A stretch of DNA of 64,000 nucleotides, from NCBI GenBank assembly GCA_005281725.1, contig SSBO01000012.1, positions 19,109,060-19,173,059 on the forward strand. The letters run 5' to 3'. This document shows, one piece after another, positions 12,407 through 27,032 of this stretch. Made by a program: the position numbers and the translations under genes. Each line of letters starts with the position of its first letter. Positions within the stretch are counted from its first letter, which is position 1. The DNA comes from Wuchereria bancrofti. Its lineage: Eukaryota; Nematoda; Chromadorea; Rhabditida; Onchocercidae. The notes under the pieces were generated by a model. That model worked only from the letters and a program-made list of their open reading frames with translations. It made no database searches and was not told the origin of the DNA.

Positions 12407-15138
12407 ACATACGAATATATAACAATAATAGCAACAACAATAACAGTAACAACAACGACACGCAGTAATTGTGACAGCAACAATAATGACAGTAATAATA
12501 ACAACAACAACAACAATAATAACGACGGCATCAAACACAGCAATTCTAAGTGACTGAGCAGAGGAATTCAAAAGCGCTTTTGAAAAAATGAAATTGTGAA
12601 GGATGGATGAGGTCATTGGTCAAAGTTCATGTCACATCAGATTTTTTAATGTTAAGCGGAATTGTCATTTTATGATATTTGCAAAGTAAAATCGATGAGA
12701 TACGAAAGATTTTTCTGTCTACATTGATTAACAAAAAAAGAAAAAAGGACCCAATTTTACTTCGGCAACAACGCCTAAATCAAAGTGAAACAATGAGCGC
12801 TTCAAATTTAAACCACTCGATATGTCTCATCTGCCACGTTAACTTATATTCATCACTTCCGCAAGTACAATTGTCATCCTCAATTTTAATACTTTTGTGG
12901 AGAAATATGCTTTGACAGACGTCGAAAAACAAAAATATATGACCTTCATAAGTTTGTCAACTATGCTGGAACAATAAACAAACTTATTTTAAATAGTACA
13001 TTATTTGTCAGAGTTCCTATTTTGGTCAATAAATGCATACTAAGCGCAATTGCTATGATTTAAAATTCGCCTTTTTTGCAAATAGTTATTAATTTGCATG
13101 AGATCAGTAATTTTTAGAAAAAACAAGTATTCATCACATTTTTTATTTTTTGTTTTTTATTTTTATTATTTTGGCTTTAAAAGGAAATCATTATATATTT
13201 TTCGTGACAAACCATTTTTCATCACAAAAGGCATGTAGATTATTAATGGTTGGTATCATTGGTGAATTACTTGAAAATAATAGTCTGGAAAATTAATAAT
13301 TCATCCGATTTCTCTATGCTTTCATGGCAATCTTAGCTTAAATAATTCAAATATTAAAATAATTTTTATCATCCATTTTACATCGATTATTTTAATCTTA
13401 CAGAATTAGTAATTTGATCAATTATTCGAATTTAAATCTAACAAACGATAATAACAAATGTTCATTAATTTTGTCGACGGAAAGAAAGAAAGGAGAAAAT
13501 ATAGCAAGCAACTTTTTTATGTAACATCAATTTTATTGCCATTTTCTCATTCCTAATTCATTTTCAAATTTTATTTTTTAATTTATAAACAATATGTTTG
13601 TATTTTCTCTTTTATTTTATAAAGCTTAACAAATAAAGATAAGATGAATTTTCTCTCTTAAAGATTCTTTATTTTTTTTTCTTTCTCATCTTTAAAATGG
13701 CAAAATGTTAAAAGCATCTTTAACAATAAATGTATATTCATTTTCTATTTTGAATGATGAAATTTGTTCCTTCAATAAATAAAAAAAAGTTACATTTCAA
13801 AAAAAAGAGGAAAATTTGCTTTTTTGAAATATCAAATTGTCTCTTTTCACTTCATTTGCTTAATGTTTACAGCTTTCCTTGCAGTGTTTAAAGCATATAT
13901 CGCACTTTCCCTTCCTGTAGCATTAATGTTTAGCTTAAATATTCGCTTTCTTTTTCTTTTCAATTTGATTTCGTTTTATGCACCATTAGCTTACTGTCGA
14001 TGTATATGAATATTAAGCTGATAAGCATTAGAACTGTTATCAATTTCCACTATGTTATCAATTAAATACTAGCAAAAAAATTATTGAACAATTTTCTTCA
14101 CTTTTTTGAAATACCAGAACTTTTTATTTTAATAAGTTATTATTGTGAATTAATTTGAATTGAATATCGATTATGAAGTAAATTTAATTAATTCTAGGAT
14201 TGAATATCTTAATATTTGATCACTTTTTTTTCAGTGAAACACTAACAAATAGCGCAAATACACTTGTTAGCAATAAACTTAGTATAATTGCATATTATTT
14301 ATAGAGTTGTAATCATATTCAATATCAAATGAACTCATTGTATATTTGATTTAAAAATATATCAGCTTCATTTTAATCAAAATTTACGAGAAAATGCTAG
14401 AAGGTTGAATTAAAAATTAATGAATTTATTTGCAAAACAAAAGTGTTGCTATAAAACTTCTATTAATATAAGTTAATTAGTGTCGAAAGTGGAAAATAAA
14501 TTCAGCAATATTAGAAACATACATATAGTCATTTTTGTTTAAAAATAATTTAATTGCTTTCAAGTATTTAATCTGATAGTTTTGGGCAACTATTAAAGCT
14601 ATTATCCAAATTGCGCTATTAATTATTATGTAAAAAATTATTTCATTTATATTAATTAAACATCCATACCATTAGAAATAGCAACTGATAATTAATGATG
14701 TCATTTTTGATTAATTAACTTTAGAATTGCATAACTCATTTGCTTTTCAAGAGAAGGAGTAAATCAACCAATGCAATTTTATTAGGAAACAAAATTAAAA
14801 CTAACAAAAATGATAGAAAGAAGGAGAGATATGTAGTTATCAGCTTTCTCAGTACAATGATAATTCAATCAACTTTTTTTGCTTTATTTAGCTTTCTTCT
14901 CCTTCAGGATGATGTCATTTTCAAATTTGTAATTTAAGGCCTACGAAAATTTATAAACAAATATCACAATTTAACAAGAATGAAGAGAGAGTGCATGTAT
15001 ATGTCTCTCTGTGTGTGTGTTTGTGTATTGTGTATGTGTTGCGTGTGTGTACATATTTAGGATTTAATTTTATTTTAATCTAGGAGAAAATTTTTCTGCT
15101 CAGAGCAAAATCAAAAAATTAGTTGAAGTGTTATGATT

Positions 15139-15255
15139 ATGAGTTGAAGGCATTATTACTATTATTATAATCATTATTATTATTAATTATTATTGCCATT
15201 AATCTTAATATTATTATTGTTATTATTATTATTATTGTTATTATTGCTATTACCT
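15139..15255. repeat. ATT-rich microsatellite cluster
   Basis: Interrupted (ATT)n and (TTA)n runs. A TG-rich tract lies just upstream at 15006-15052. Confidence 0.75.
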
Positions 15256-18200
15256 TGCTAAAATAGGGAAATTAGTTGAAATAAAAAGTGAACAAAATAC
15301 GAAATTTTTTTTGCTTAATGCAATAATTAGCTAACATATACAATCAAAAATAAGCAAAAAAAGAACAGAATTGAAATAAAATAACAGAAATTGAAAGTAG
15401 TTTTAAATTACATCTTCCTTTCTTTGTACAATAAAAATTTGTTAATAAGTTCAATTTAAATAAAATAAAATATATAATGTAAGATGAAAATTATATAAAG
15501 ACGAATGAAAATTAAAAAAGCGGAAGATTTTGCTTTTCCTTTCTTTTTTTGTCATATTTTAATGTTTTCTTACTTTTCTCATTATTCCAACTCTTTTTTT
15601 TCGAAAAATCCTTTTAGGCTTAACAACTCTTTAATGCTTTTTGTCTTTTTATTTCCATCTTCAGACTTCCTTTGCATTTTCTTCTCATATTCATTCATTT
15701 CATTTTCCTTATGTGACAAAAAATATGACGTATTGATTTTTTTCTTTTCTGGAAATCGAAATTGTTAAACAAAAATATTTCATTTAGTTCAAAAAATTAT
15801 TCACTATTCGATAGTAAATACTTTTCAAATACTTTGTTAACAAAAATAAAAAATAAAATAAACAAGAATACTTCCCTTTTTCCAAATTTCATCAACTTCC
15901 TCACATTCCTTATTTATGAAATGATCGTTGCTTAATATTCAAAAAAATATTTTTTCGTATAATCATTTAGTCCTTATGTGTCTTTTTCTCCCTGACACTT
16001 ATTGTCTCTTTTCTTCTTAGGTATTAGATCATTTTGTCTGATATAATTCCAGTATTGGAAAATCAAACCTGATATGATATGAATATTTTCACGAATAATA
16101 AAATTCTCCATGTTCACCACCACACGTAATCATTCGTCTCATTCCTATTTGAATATATATTGGTTTTTCATTTCGGTCAACGTGATCTTATCCAATTAAA
16201 CTTAACCAATGTTTTGTAATCATGCTGATTACAATGCAACAGTCTGAGAAAATTTTCGCTTTTTTTTCTTTCAAAAACAGCAAAGTATACTTACTGTAAA
16301 ATCATTTTCGGATATCAATATGTATTTTTGTATCACAATTCTTTTCATTTTATCAATATTACAAATTGCAGAAATTTGTTTCTTTTCCCTTAATTTTCCT
16401 TTTTTCATCAACAATATATATATATCAGCAGTAATTTGCACTACTTTTTACTTATCAATTATTAAAAGAAACTTTTATTTTTATTTCTTATATTTTTTAT
16501 CATTTTTTATTTTAATTGTAACATTACTTTGAGCAAACAAACTTTTTTGATATTATTAAACGTGGAACCGCTATGAATCTTCCGCATGAACTCATTAAAT
16601 CAACATCTTTCTAGATAAGCTGATCAAATCAGTACCACTCTGCTTGAACCATTAAATCCTTGTCTTTCTCTTAATCAACTACAGCCAAATTAAATTACCT
16701 TTCTATATAAAAAGAATATATATTAAAAAAATGGGTTATTTGAAATTTATCCTTTCATAGTTATTTTATTTTTAATTTATTATATTTATTTTTAATTAAG
16801 CTTGAACTCGTCCTGTTAGGTGAATTCACGTAGCATTTAATTATACTGTTTGTTGTTTACTGTAAAATATGATTTCCATCATTCTCCTTACTTGTATCAC
16901 ATCCTGTAATAATTGTACATAGCGTGAAACAAATTTAAATATTGTTTAATCCATTTTATAATTACTTCACATAATTTTTATAATTTTATTTTCCCATTTT
17001 ATAGTTTCATAATTAGTCATGTTCATTATGAGTATTTATTATTTACTAAATATTTATCACTTATTTACTAAATATTTATTATATATTATTTGCTAAATGT
17101 TTATTGTTTTATAAAATTTTTTAATGAATTAGTATTGAAATTTTATTTTTTTTTTGCCTTTTCACAACACCTTTTCCTCTCTTTTCCCCTTTAATTTAAA
17201 ATTACAGCACTAAATATTTATCATTTAGTAAAATTTTTTAATGAAAAAATAAAATATTTCAATTAATTTTTTCCATTGTTTTCTTTTTTTATTCTAGACA
17301 TAACATTTGTCTTCTGATCAAGCAAAAAAATTTTTTCAATGGCAATTAAAAGAGAGACATTAGTTGATAAAATACAATGATGCAATTAGATATATTTCTT
17401 TCGAAATTTTGTTGATAATAGATTTTCAAATGGATAATAGATTTTCAAGTATTTAAACTAAGCTTTCATTTTTCTTTTTTTATTTTTTTCTCGCTTTCCT
17501 TTCTCAGCGCTTTTTCTCTTTCTTTTTCATTTTTTTATTTTTTTTTTTCATATTCATTAATGCTCATTAAATTTACATTTATTATTTCATCATTTACAAT
17601 ATTGCATATTACGTATGTGCCATTTACGTCATTTAAAGCGTTGAAACGTTTCATTTTAAAACTTTTTTTTTTTTGTTTTTTGCAGCGGAACAAAAAAAAG
17701 AAAAATTATTCATTGCAAACTATAATTTTCACAAATTTTTTTCTTGTGTTTAGCATGCGGATTTTTCTTTTTTTTAAAATTTCTTTTCTTTTTTTTTCTT
17801 TGGAAATTGATGAAAGAAAAGAAAAAAGGACTAAATGACATTGAATAAGAGAAGACGAAGAAATTAAATTAGCATTTCATAAACTAATCATCAATTCAAT
17901 GAGAACTGTTATTGGAAATATTCACAAATTTCTCACAATACTTTTATTTTTTTTATTTTTTACAAATATTCAGTTATTCGATAGTTGTGAATTTTCACGA
18001 ACTTTTAAATTAATTAATTTATCTGAATTAAAAATTAAATTGGTAGTATATATATCAAATTGAAGTAATATTCCATCATTTATTCTAAATATTATTAAAC
18101 ATATTTGAAATTATGATTATATCAACTTCATGACTTTTTCCTTAAATTTTAAATCTTAACTAATTATCAAAAGATAAAATTATTCATTGGTGGAAAATTT

Positions 18201-20866
18201 ATAAACAAAAAGAAAAAAAAACATTATGAAAGCAATGTGAATATATTAGGATATATTCATTAGACTTTATGATAATTTTCATAAGATACCAGTATTATTA
18301 AATACATATTGTCTTGTGATAGTTTCCATAAAATTTCGTTGTTGTTTAATCGACACTCACTTAAACTGCAAAAGATAATGATCCTTTTTATGCTTTCGGT
18401 TTATTTTTTTGTTAATATTTTAAACAATTGAATTAATCATCATTTTTTTTAACATTCAATAATTATGAAAGTTTTCACTAATTAATAAATTTTTTGATTT
18501 TTAACTGTTTCCTCAGAAATCAAAATTTCAAAATAGCGATTTTAAAGTCATAGCTAAACATATAGCTAGTTCATTTCAATACTTTTATTTTTCAATTCAT
18601 TTTTTTCACAATTTTCGAGAAAAAAAAATATTGTAAATCATCCTAATTTTCAAAATAATCCCTGAAAATGGAATTTAGTTCACTTTAAAAAGTAATTCAT
18701 AATTTTTTTAAGATAAATCATTAATTTTCTTTCTTTTTTTAATCAGTGTCTTTGTTTTTTAAGTCTAATTTCCAAAAATTTGAAACCTAAAACTACTAAA
18801 TAAATTTTGTTACATTTAATCTTAATTGTCGCAAAAATTTCATTAACTTTTTTAGTGCAGTAAAAATATGAATACCTAATCTAATATATTTCTAATAGAT
18901 AAATTTTCATCTCACTCATTTTTTCATCATTGTAACAAACTTTTCAGTATAGCTCAATCTATTCTTCTCATCCATTTTAGTCCTATGCATTTGAAATGAA
19001 GCTAATAGAGTATTGGCTGAAAGTTATCATTTGGCTCAAGCTCTTCTTTTTTCCATATTTCTCATTATTTCTACGATAAAAAAGCTAAATGAACGAGCAA
19101 TGAACTGACATTCGAAACTTTAAATTTTGTTTAAAATTCAGATTTAAATATCATATATTATGTTATTAAAACTTTATATATATGTATAAAAGCTAGATTG
19201 AATCCATCAAGTCTCTTTGAGAAAAGAATGAAATACTTCTTTTGTTTATAAACGGAGAAATCAGCCAGTAATAGCAATAGAATAAAGTTTAACTTTTTCT
19301 CGTCATTTAATCGATCATTTTATCCTCATTCAAATTTAGCAAACAAAAAAAAAGCCTTTTTCTTCATTTATCATTCCTGTCCAAATATTTATTTTAATTG
19401 TGGCTAACTTTTCATCTCAAAGGAAATATTTCGACATCTTTAATTAAATAAAAATAATTGAAATTGCAAATTTGTTGCAAAAATAATACTGGAATATGTG
19501 ATATGAAAATATTCAAATAACTAAACTATGCAAGTAAAGGGAGAAAAAATTAAACGAAATTAAGCTAAAAGAAATAACCGTGCAAGTATAAGTATATGAC
19601 AAGCCTTTTCTTAAAAAAGTGCCTAAGTCTTAAATGACATCATCGATACTTATATATATGTATACAAATTTGTTTAAATTTTAAATTCTCTACCTGAAAA
19701 AAGTAGTTAGAAAAGTAAGAAAGAGAAAGAAATGTTGTATTATTTTTTAATTTTTTTCTTTTTCTTTTGCCTTCCTTCTTTCTTTCCTTCTTTCTTCCAC
19801 TCGTTTCTTTTGTTGCAATTTAAAATAATAATTTCATTTTATTGAAAAGAAAAAACAAAACAAAACAACAAAAAATAGCAGAAGTAATTTTTTTTTTGCT
19901 TCCTTTAAACAATGACATCATTTGACATCATATTTTTATTTTTTCCTGTCATACCTGTTTTTCAATCTTTCACATTTGCTTCTCTCTTCTTAAATTCTTT
20001 TCTGTCTTTTTTTGTCCTTTTTTTGGACTTTGTTTATTTTTCATTGATTTATAATAATAATATAATGCAAATAATGCAGCAAATTATTGTTAACATAAGA
20101 TTAAATAGAAAAAAAAAGAAAAGCATCTAAAAGATCAATGCAATTAATTTAATTTAAAGCATACTTTAGTAATATTTTACTGTTATCATTACATTATTAT
20201 TTATATCATAAGTACTACTGCTATTATCACCACGTCATCATTTCATCATCATTGTTATTATTACTATCACCAATATTATTCACTATTAATTGCCCTACAA
20301 AAATTCCACTATAGCTTTTGAAAATAATTCAGTGAAATTACGTTAAGTGTAAAGTTAAGCTAAACTGTTCATCAGTCATTTCAGTTTCAATTTAATTAAT
20401 CAAACTATATACTATCCTTAGTAAATTTATGGTATATTCAAACTGTCCAATTTGATGACGTAATAAATGAAAAGTTTTCTTTCTTTCTTTGTCCTTCTTT
20501 CACACACTCTTTCTCTCTTTTTTCTAAATTCTCAAACAACAAATATTTTCAAAAATAAACAAATAAAAGAAACGGGAAGCAAAAGAAAACACAATCTGTA
20601 AAAATAGTTTTTATTTTTTTCTTCTACTATTTCATTTTAAAATTTGTTCAAATGAATAATGAAAAAAAAAAACCGCCCAAGGCGCAAAAATACTGATGAG
20701 ATAATGACGATGTGATAAAAAGAAATCTTTTTCTTTTTGTTTGAAAAATTATTTTCTTGATGTCATTGTTAAGATGACACTTTCCGCCATTCTTTCGTTT
20801 CATTTATTTTACTTATTTCATTTTTTCAACAATGATAAGCACTTTTTTTTATTACTGTCATCAATT

Positions 20867-21190
20867 GGACGATAATATTAATAATAATAAAAATAATGAA
20901 ATAATAATATGATATAGTATAAATATAATAACAAGTAAAAATATAATAATATAAATAATAATATAATAATACAACATAATATACAATAGTAATAATGATA
21001 ATAATAATAAACAATGATGATATGACTAATAATATAATAATAATCATAATAATTACGACAATAGTAATAACTACAATGTAATAATGATATTAATATCGTA
21101 ATAAACAATAACATTAGCGACAATAGCGGTAATAATATTAACAACATTAATATAATAATAATAATAAATATAATAAGAATATAATAAGAT
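20867..21190. repeat. Long degenerate AAT/ATA trinucleotide repeat
   Basis: About 320 bases of AAT, ATA and GAT units. On the - strand two frames translate it as Ile/Leu/Tyr-rich products (20826-21047 and 20878-21204). These are repeat translations, not genes. Confidence 0.85.
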
Positions 21191-24100
21191 GTGATTTGTT
21201 TCACAGCAATATACTTAAATCAATGTTTTTATAAATATGCGATGGTAATCATGATAATGGTAATGAATGATGACATTTAGAACAATTCAGTTTAAAAAAA
21301 AATGAAAAAAATTAAGGAAAGGGAAGAGATTTATGAAAATTTTCGGACTTGTACGTGATAAATTAACATACGTACGTACACCCATACAAACACGTAGGTC
21401 AACACGTACAATTGATTTTACTAATATTTCATAAACATGTAAAAATGAATACATGTTAGCGACAAGCTTAATCGAATGAACATTTATCCCAGCAATAACA
21501 CATTTCTTATTTTCGGTCTAAATCAATATATGCTTTATCAATTATTTCCGGAAAATTGCCTTGAATTTTAATTAAATGACAAAAGTGAAAATAATTTTTA
21601 CATAATAGTGACATTGACACTGTCATTTACCTTTTTTTCAAATTAAAAATTAAAAGACTGTAAATTATTTTAATTTAATTAATTAGTTAACATTTAAAAT
21701 CCATGCAAGCTATGCAAAAATAATAAATTTGAGATTTTTTTTTTGTTTGCAACATTTTAAAAGCTTTAGTTTGATTTATGCTTTAATTTGATAATAATAG
21801 AAAGTTTTGCCTCAAATAAATGTTAAGAATGATTTATTCGTGTTAATTAACCGATAAATATTTTAATTACTTGTATCTTTCCTCTTTTTGCATTTTTTAA
21901 ATTTGTTTTTTGCATAATAGAAAAACTTTATAACGCTTTATTCTAAATCGTTAAATGCTTCAGTACCTTTTTTCTCTTAATTTATTGTTATCATATCACT
22001 AATGATAAAAGTTGCTTAATATCATTCTCATAAGTTAATATTATTATTCATATCCTAAATCAAATTATCATATTTCTACATTTCTTCACATATCGAATTT
22101 ACCTTTCTTACATATATCAAAAAAGAAAAAAAAAATATTATAGACTGGTTAAAAAAAAAGCATAATTTCGACATTTTAATGATTAAATTTGATATAATTA
22201 TTATGTAACTTAAAGGATGAAATGGAATTGATATATGAAATGAAGTAAATATTTAATTTAACTTATGACGTACGTGTGGATCCTGACGTAAGTTCAAGTT
22301 GCAATTAACGTGTAATACAATTCATGATGATGTTATAATCATATCAATTAGTATATGTACATAAGTGAACTCGAAAAGAAAAATTTTCTGTAACTTTAAT
22401 TTTTTTAAAAATTATTTGATTTGATAGCATTTAAGCCGACAGACTATGAAAAATTTTTTGCTGAAACATTTAATCATTTAACAACATTTAGCTTTCAAAT
22501 TTTTTTAAAAAAGATGAAATAATTATAAAACTTAATGAAATAACGATAAAAAAAGTAAATTTAATTTTTACAAATTTATGTAGAATATTTGACTAATTAG
22601 TTTATTAATTAATTGTTTCTTTTAAAATGAGCATCGCAATAATACATATTTCACCTTGTTTAATTTTTTTTGCTTTTTACTTCATTTTATTTATTTTCAC
22701 ATCGCACTTCTATTTTTGCCTTTAATTCTTAAAATTTGGTTTATTCAAAAATTTTCCGTCTTTTGTGTTAATTACAAATTTCCATTTTAATTAGCGCCTT
22801 TAAAATAATAGTAAATTTTTTAATATCTTTTTAATACCAATAAATTATTAGTTGCTCATTCAATTCCATCATTTATCTTTAATTTTTGAAATTTAATTTG
22901 TTCAAATATTATTCATTTCTTTATTTAGCAACTCGCTTTCATTTCGTTTTGCTAAATTGCTTCAAAACATGAAAAAAATATTTTTGAAAAGTTTTTCATA
23001 ATTATAAAAAATTTCTCCTTTTTATCTCAAAAGAAATTTCATCATTTGTTTTTTTTTTTTTCGAAAATCTATTCAAATTTGTTAATATTAAAATAATACA
23101 ACGTTTGGTAAGATTTTAGAGTTAAACTTTTTGTAGTGATAATGTAACCCTTTTCATGGAAATTGTTATAGTTGACATAATCATATTTGAAAATCTCCCT
23201 TAATAAACTATTTCATCATAAAAATATTTGCATGCAAAAAAAAATTTTTTTTTTTGTTTTTTAATTCTCTCATTCTAAGCCTGAGATAATTTTTTGGTAT
23301 TGTTGACAATTTGGTTAAAAATGAACATTTTATCGTTAACATTCATCAAATTTGAATGATCTGAATCATAAATTTTGTTTTTGATTAATATTAAAAGTTT
23401 TTTTTTTTAAAAAATCCTTAACAAAGAATGAAAAAGGCAAAAAAAATTGCAATGAATTTTGATTATTATTATTGGAAACAGTAAATAAATAAATAAACAA
23501 GTAAAAAAATAAATAAGTGTATATAATTTAATTAAAATTTATTGCAATGATTTATTTTGCATTTTGCTTTTCTATCTTGATTTAACATTTGTTTATCACA
23601 AAGATTTTATTTCTAACTTAATCACTATTTTATGTAATAATTTATGTTGGTAATATGTTGACAAAAATTTTTGTTATACTGTAATTAATATTTTAACTAA
23701 TTGTTGTCATTTGTAACTTTTAGTACTATTCATAACAGTAAGAACATTTTTGTCTTTTTTTTTTCTAGGAGTAATAATAATCATTTCATATTAATTATGA
23801 TTATTGGTTTAATTTATTAATATGAGCAAATTTAGATGTAAATATAATCATCGCTTTCATCACTACTGTTAATATAGATGAATTTGACTCCAAACTTTCT
23901 AAATATAATTATCATTTTTATAAATATGATTATCACTATAGTATGTTACTTATATTAAATAATTTTCTTTTATCGATTAATAGCATTATTATTTTAATAC
24001 TATGAAAATTGGCTATAATTTATCATTTTGATATTTTAATACCAAATATCATTATCACAGTTAATCACAAATAAACCACTGAATGACTCAAATTTCAAAT

Positions 24101-25924
24101 TTCACTTTACTGCAACATTTCTCATCCATTTTTTTCATTGCTTATTGCTTGACGAATGGAAATTTCTATTTTTATGTTTGTGAAGCTTTAAAAAACAAAA
24201 GTTACTTTACATTTATAACTAAATACCTGCCATGTACATTTGGCATATTCAGAGAAACAAACATGTACTATCATAGCAATGCTATTTTAATTTTGATTTT
24301 TTTTTTCAGAAAAAAAAGTTAAATGCAAAAACAAACAATTTCCATTCCACTTTTCATTTTTTTTTTCATTTAAGCATTTAAAGAATTATGGAAAATGAAT
24401 CATTTAAAAATTTATTATCACTTTATTTGTTGATAATATTTCGATATTTATCATTGCTACGGATGGCATAAATTTGTTTTCATAACTCTTCCGACTATCG
24501 TTTTTTCTAAAAAAATGTGAATTTATATTTCAATGTTTTAAATTAATGAAAAGAAAATATAATTGAGAGAGAAGTAATGGTAGAAAAATGTTTTATCAAA
24601 GGATAGCTTTATTTTCTAGCTTATTTTTCATTAGCATTTGATAAAATTAATTTGAATTTGATTTCTTGGTTTTTTTCATCGATGAAATAAAATCTAAAGA
24701 CATTGTTTTCCCTTTCTACAATAACTTCAGCAAATTTTGGAAAACTTCAAAATTAATTGACAGTAAGTTGTTGACAAAATTTGTTGGGTGTTGATAACAG
24801 ATGATGGTATTGGTGGCAAATTATTATTGATAATCAGTAGCATTGACAACGGTGATGATAATGATATTGATACAAGTAATATCGATACATGAAGAGAGAT
24901 AATAGCCTTCTTTTTTATTTTATGATTACGATAAGAAACCGCCAATGGTAATGGTGATAAAAGATTTAACAATGATAATCATATTCGGAATAATAAATGT
25001 AATAATTATAGCTAATAATAATTATTTAATCATAATTAGTAAAATCATAATGTATTGACTATCACATTACCCTGTCCTTTTTTGTTGTAATCATGCCATT
25101 TGTTTATCAGTGCACCAATTATCAAAAATCCGATTATCGATGTAATTGATAACTCGTACACTCTGCAAATATTTATTCATCTATCTTATTTTTTCGTCTT
25201 TTTTTATTACCATTAAACACTTTTCTACACTCAATTCAATTTGGATAGATTTTTTCACAAAAATTATTTAAATTATTCTTTTATGATATTTTCAAAAACT
25301 CATAATTAATTTTTTAAATATATTTTTTGCATTTTGTATATTTTTGTATTTTATGATTTGTTTCGCAAAATTTTGATTGCATTTCCTTGCTAACTTTTAA
25401 TTATTAGATATAGCATTTGATCTTTAATATTATGAATTTTTATAAATTAATTAAGAAACGCTTAATATGTCCCATTTTGATTTAGAATAGTTTATTTTAT
25501 ATTTATCAATTCAAAAATGAGCGGGCATGAGCGAGCAGTAATGAATACGAGGAAAAAGAAAATGATTGTTAAAAAGTAATCAATTATCATTTTCTTCTTT
25601 AGTGCTATTAATTAAAACACTATCATTATCATAGTTATCAGTTATAACTGTACCATCGTTTTCATCAATACAGTTGTTAGGTGTTAAGTGATCTTTTTTT
25701 ATTTTTTATTTTTTTAAAGGATGAGAAATTAGCAAAATAATTTAAAAGCTAATTCTTAATAATATTATAAAGCAAAGAAATAAATTGCGCGAATTTTTTC
25801 CAGATTTCAAGTTTACACATCAAATTTAGCAAAACTTTTAATTCATCAAAACAATTTAAATATTTATAATTTGAACTTACTATTTGATAAAATTGGAGCA
25901 ATAACATGACACAATCGCTTTGAA

Positions 25925-27031
25925 TTTGTCATTAGCGCCCATAATTGTCCAAAATTTCCATCCATACCAATTTATTAAAATTTATTTCAATGAATCAAAA
26001 ACTGGTCCCATCACATTCAAATTTTCATGGCAAATTTGAATGAGATGGATTTCATTCAAAATTTTAATGTGAAAATTTCTAATTTAAATGCATTTCAAGA
26101 AAAGGAAGAAAAAAAGAGCGGTGAAAAGATAAGATTGAAATTTTCAATTAAAAAGTAGTTCAACTAGCTATGCTACATTAATTTTTACAATAATTTTAAT
26201 TAGTTAAAGAATCCATCACAAATTGCATTTATGCGTTACATTAAAATTTAATGTATTTTATGCAAGAAAAAATTTTTCTAAAGATTTGAGAAATAAAAAA
26301 GTAATAGGAAATGAAAAAAGAAAAAAAGACGATAAATTAAATAAATAAAAACTCATAAATTTTTAAAATCTTCGGAAAGAATAAAATTTCTTAACAAAGA
26401 AAAAAATACTCATAATTTCTCAATAAATTAAATTGTTAGTTCATTTCTTTTTATTTATTTTTTATTTTTTTGGAAAGATTTTTCGTCCATCAAAATTTTG
26501 TCTTTTATTGAAAATCAAAAACTTTTCTCTTTCTTCTTTTCTTTTTCACCTTTTCTAACACAGAAAGAATGGGAGAAGGAGAGAGAAATATAATTTTATG
26601 GATTTCCTTTCAAAGAAAATCATTTTTGTTTGACTTTTTTTTTAAAAAAAAAGCTCTTTAAGTTATCGCGTAAAATTATTATTTTTTTACACGAAAAATT
26701 ATTCATTTTATTTTATTATCATAAATGGATATAATTTTGATATTCGTTTCATTCGAGAGGACGAGAAAGGATGAAGCGGTAAGAATTGATAGGAGAGAAG
26801 AGAGAGAGAGAGAGAAAATAGAGAGAAATAAAATCAAAAAAGAAGTGAAAGAAAGCATAAAAGAAATGAATGAATAATTTATTTATTTTTATTATTTTTC
26901 TTATGAAACCTATTTTGAATCTGTAATAATTTTATGTGAATTTTTTTTTTTTATTCTGGGAAATAAACGTAACCCATTGACATTATGAAATATTGTACCT
27001 TTTTTACGTATGTATATATAAGTTAAATTCG
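25925..27031 (+). repeat. Direct repeat A, copy 1 (1107 bp, ends at an assembly gap)
   Basis: Nearly identical, at equal length, to 27033-28139. Differences are scattered single bases and short indels. The copies are separated only by the N at 27032, which points to unmerged overlapping contig ends (two alleles) rather than a biological tandem duplication. Confidence 0.9.
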
Positions 27032-27032
27032 N
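27032..27032. other. Assembly gap (single N)
   Basis: One undetermined base exactly at the junction of direct repeat A. Confidence 0.95.

Larger units (their letters stand above)
11884..12561 (+). mobile_element. Decayed mariner-family transposon, copy 1, interrupted by an insertion
   Basis: The + strand still encodes a transposase fragment: around 11905-11998 the frame reads LKKFNEWTVDKMTENQK, resembling the conserved W..HELTE.QK region of mariner transposases. After a stop and frameshift, 12011-12031 reads FLDEIIT, the well-known motif of the mariner catalytic domain. The remainder (12407-12561) is an AAC/AAT-rich tract shared almost base for base with the copy at 63725-64000. The element is split by a 373-bp insertion at 12034-12406. 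Terminal inverted repeats of this copy were not found. It is non-functional: frameshifted and internally deleted. Confidence 0.7.
12562..25924. other. AT-rich gene-poor region
   Basis: No exon pair with consistent splice sites and phase could be assembled. Open frames here are short and dominated by Phe, Leu, Ile, Lys and Ser codons from A/T runs. Visible structure is limited to microsatellites (15139-15255, 20867-21190). The frame at 12679-12915 has a more mixed composition but begins at a non-ATG codon and has no splice support. Confidence 0.5.

Noticed and set aside
12398..12616. 72-aa minus-strand frame rich in Val, Ile, Cys and Tyr
   Set aside because: Produced by the AAC/AAT tract of the mariner relic.
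20826..21204. Two overlapping Ile/Tyr-rich minus-strand frames resembling membrane proteins
   Set aside because: They read through a degenerate AAT repeat; no splice, start or composition support.
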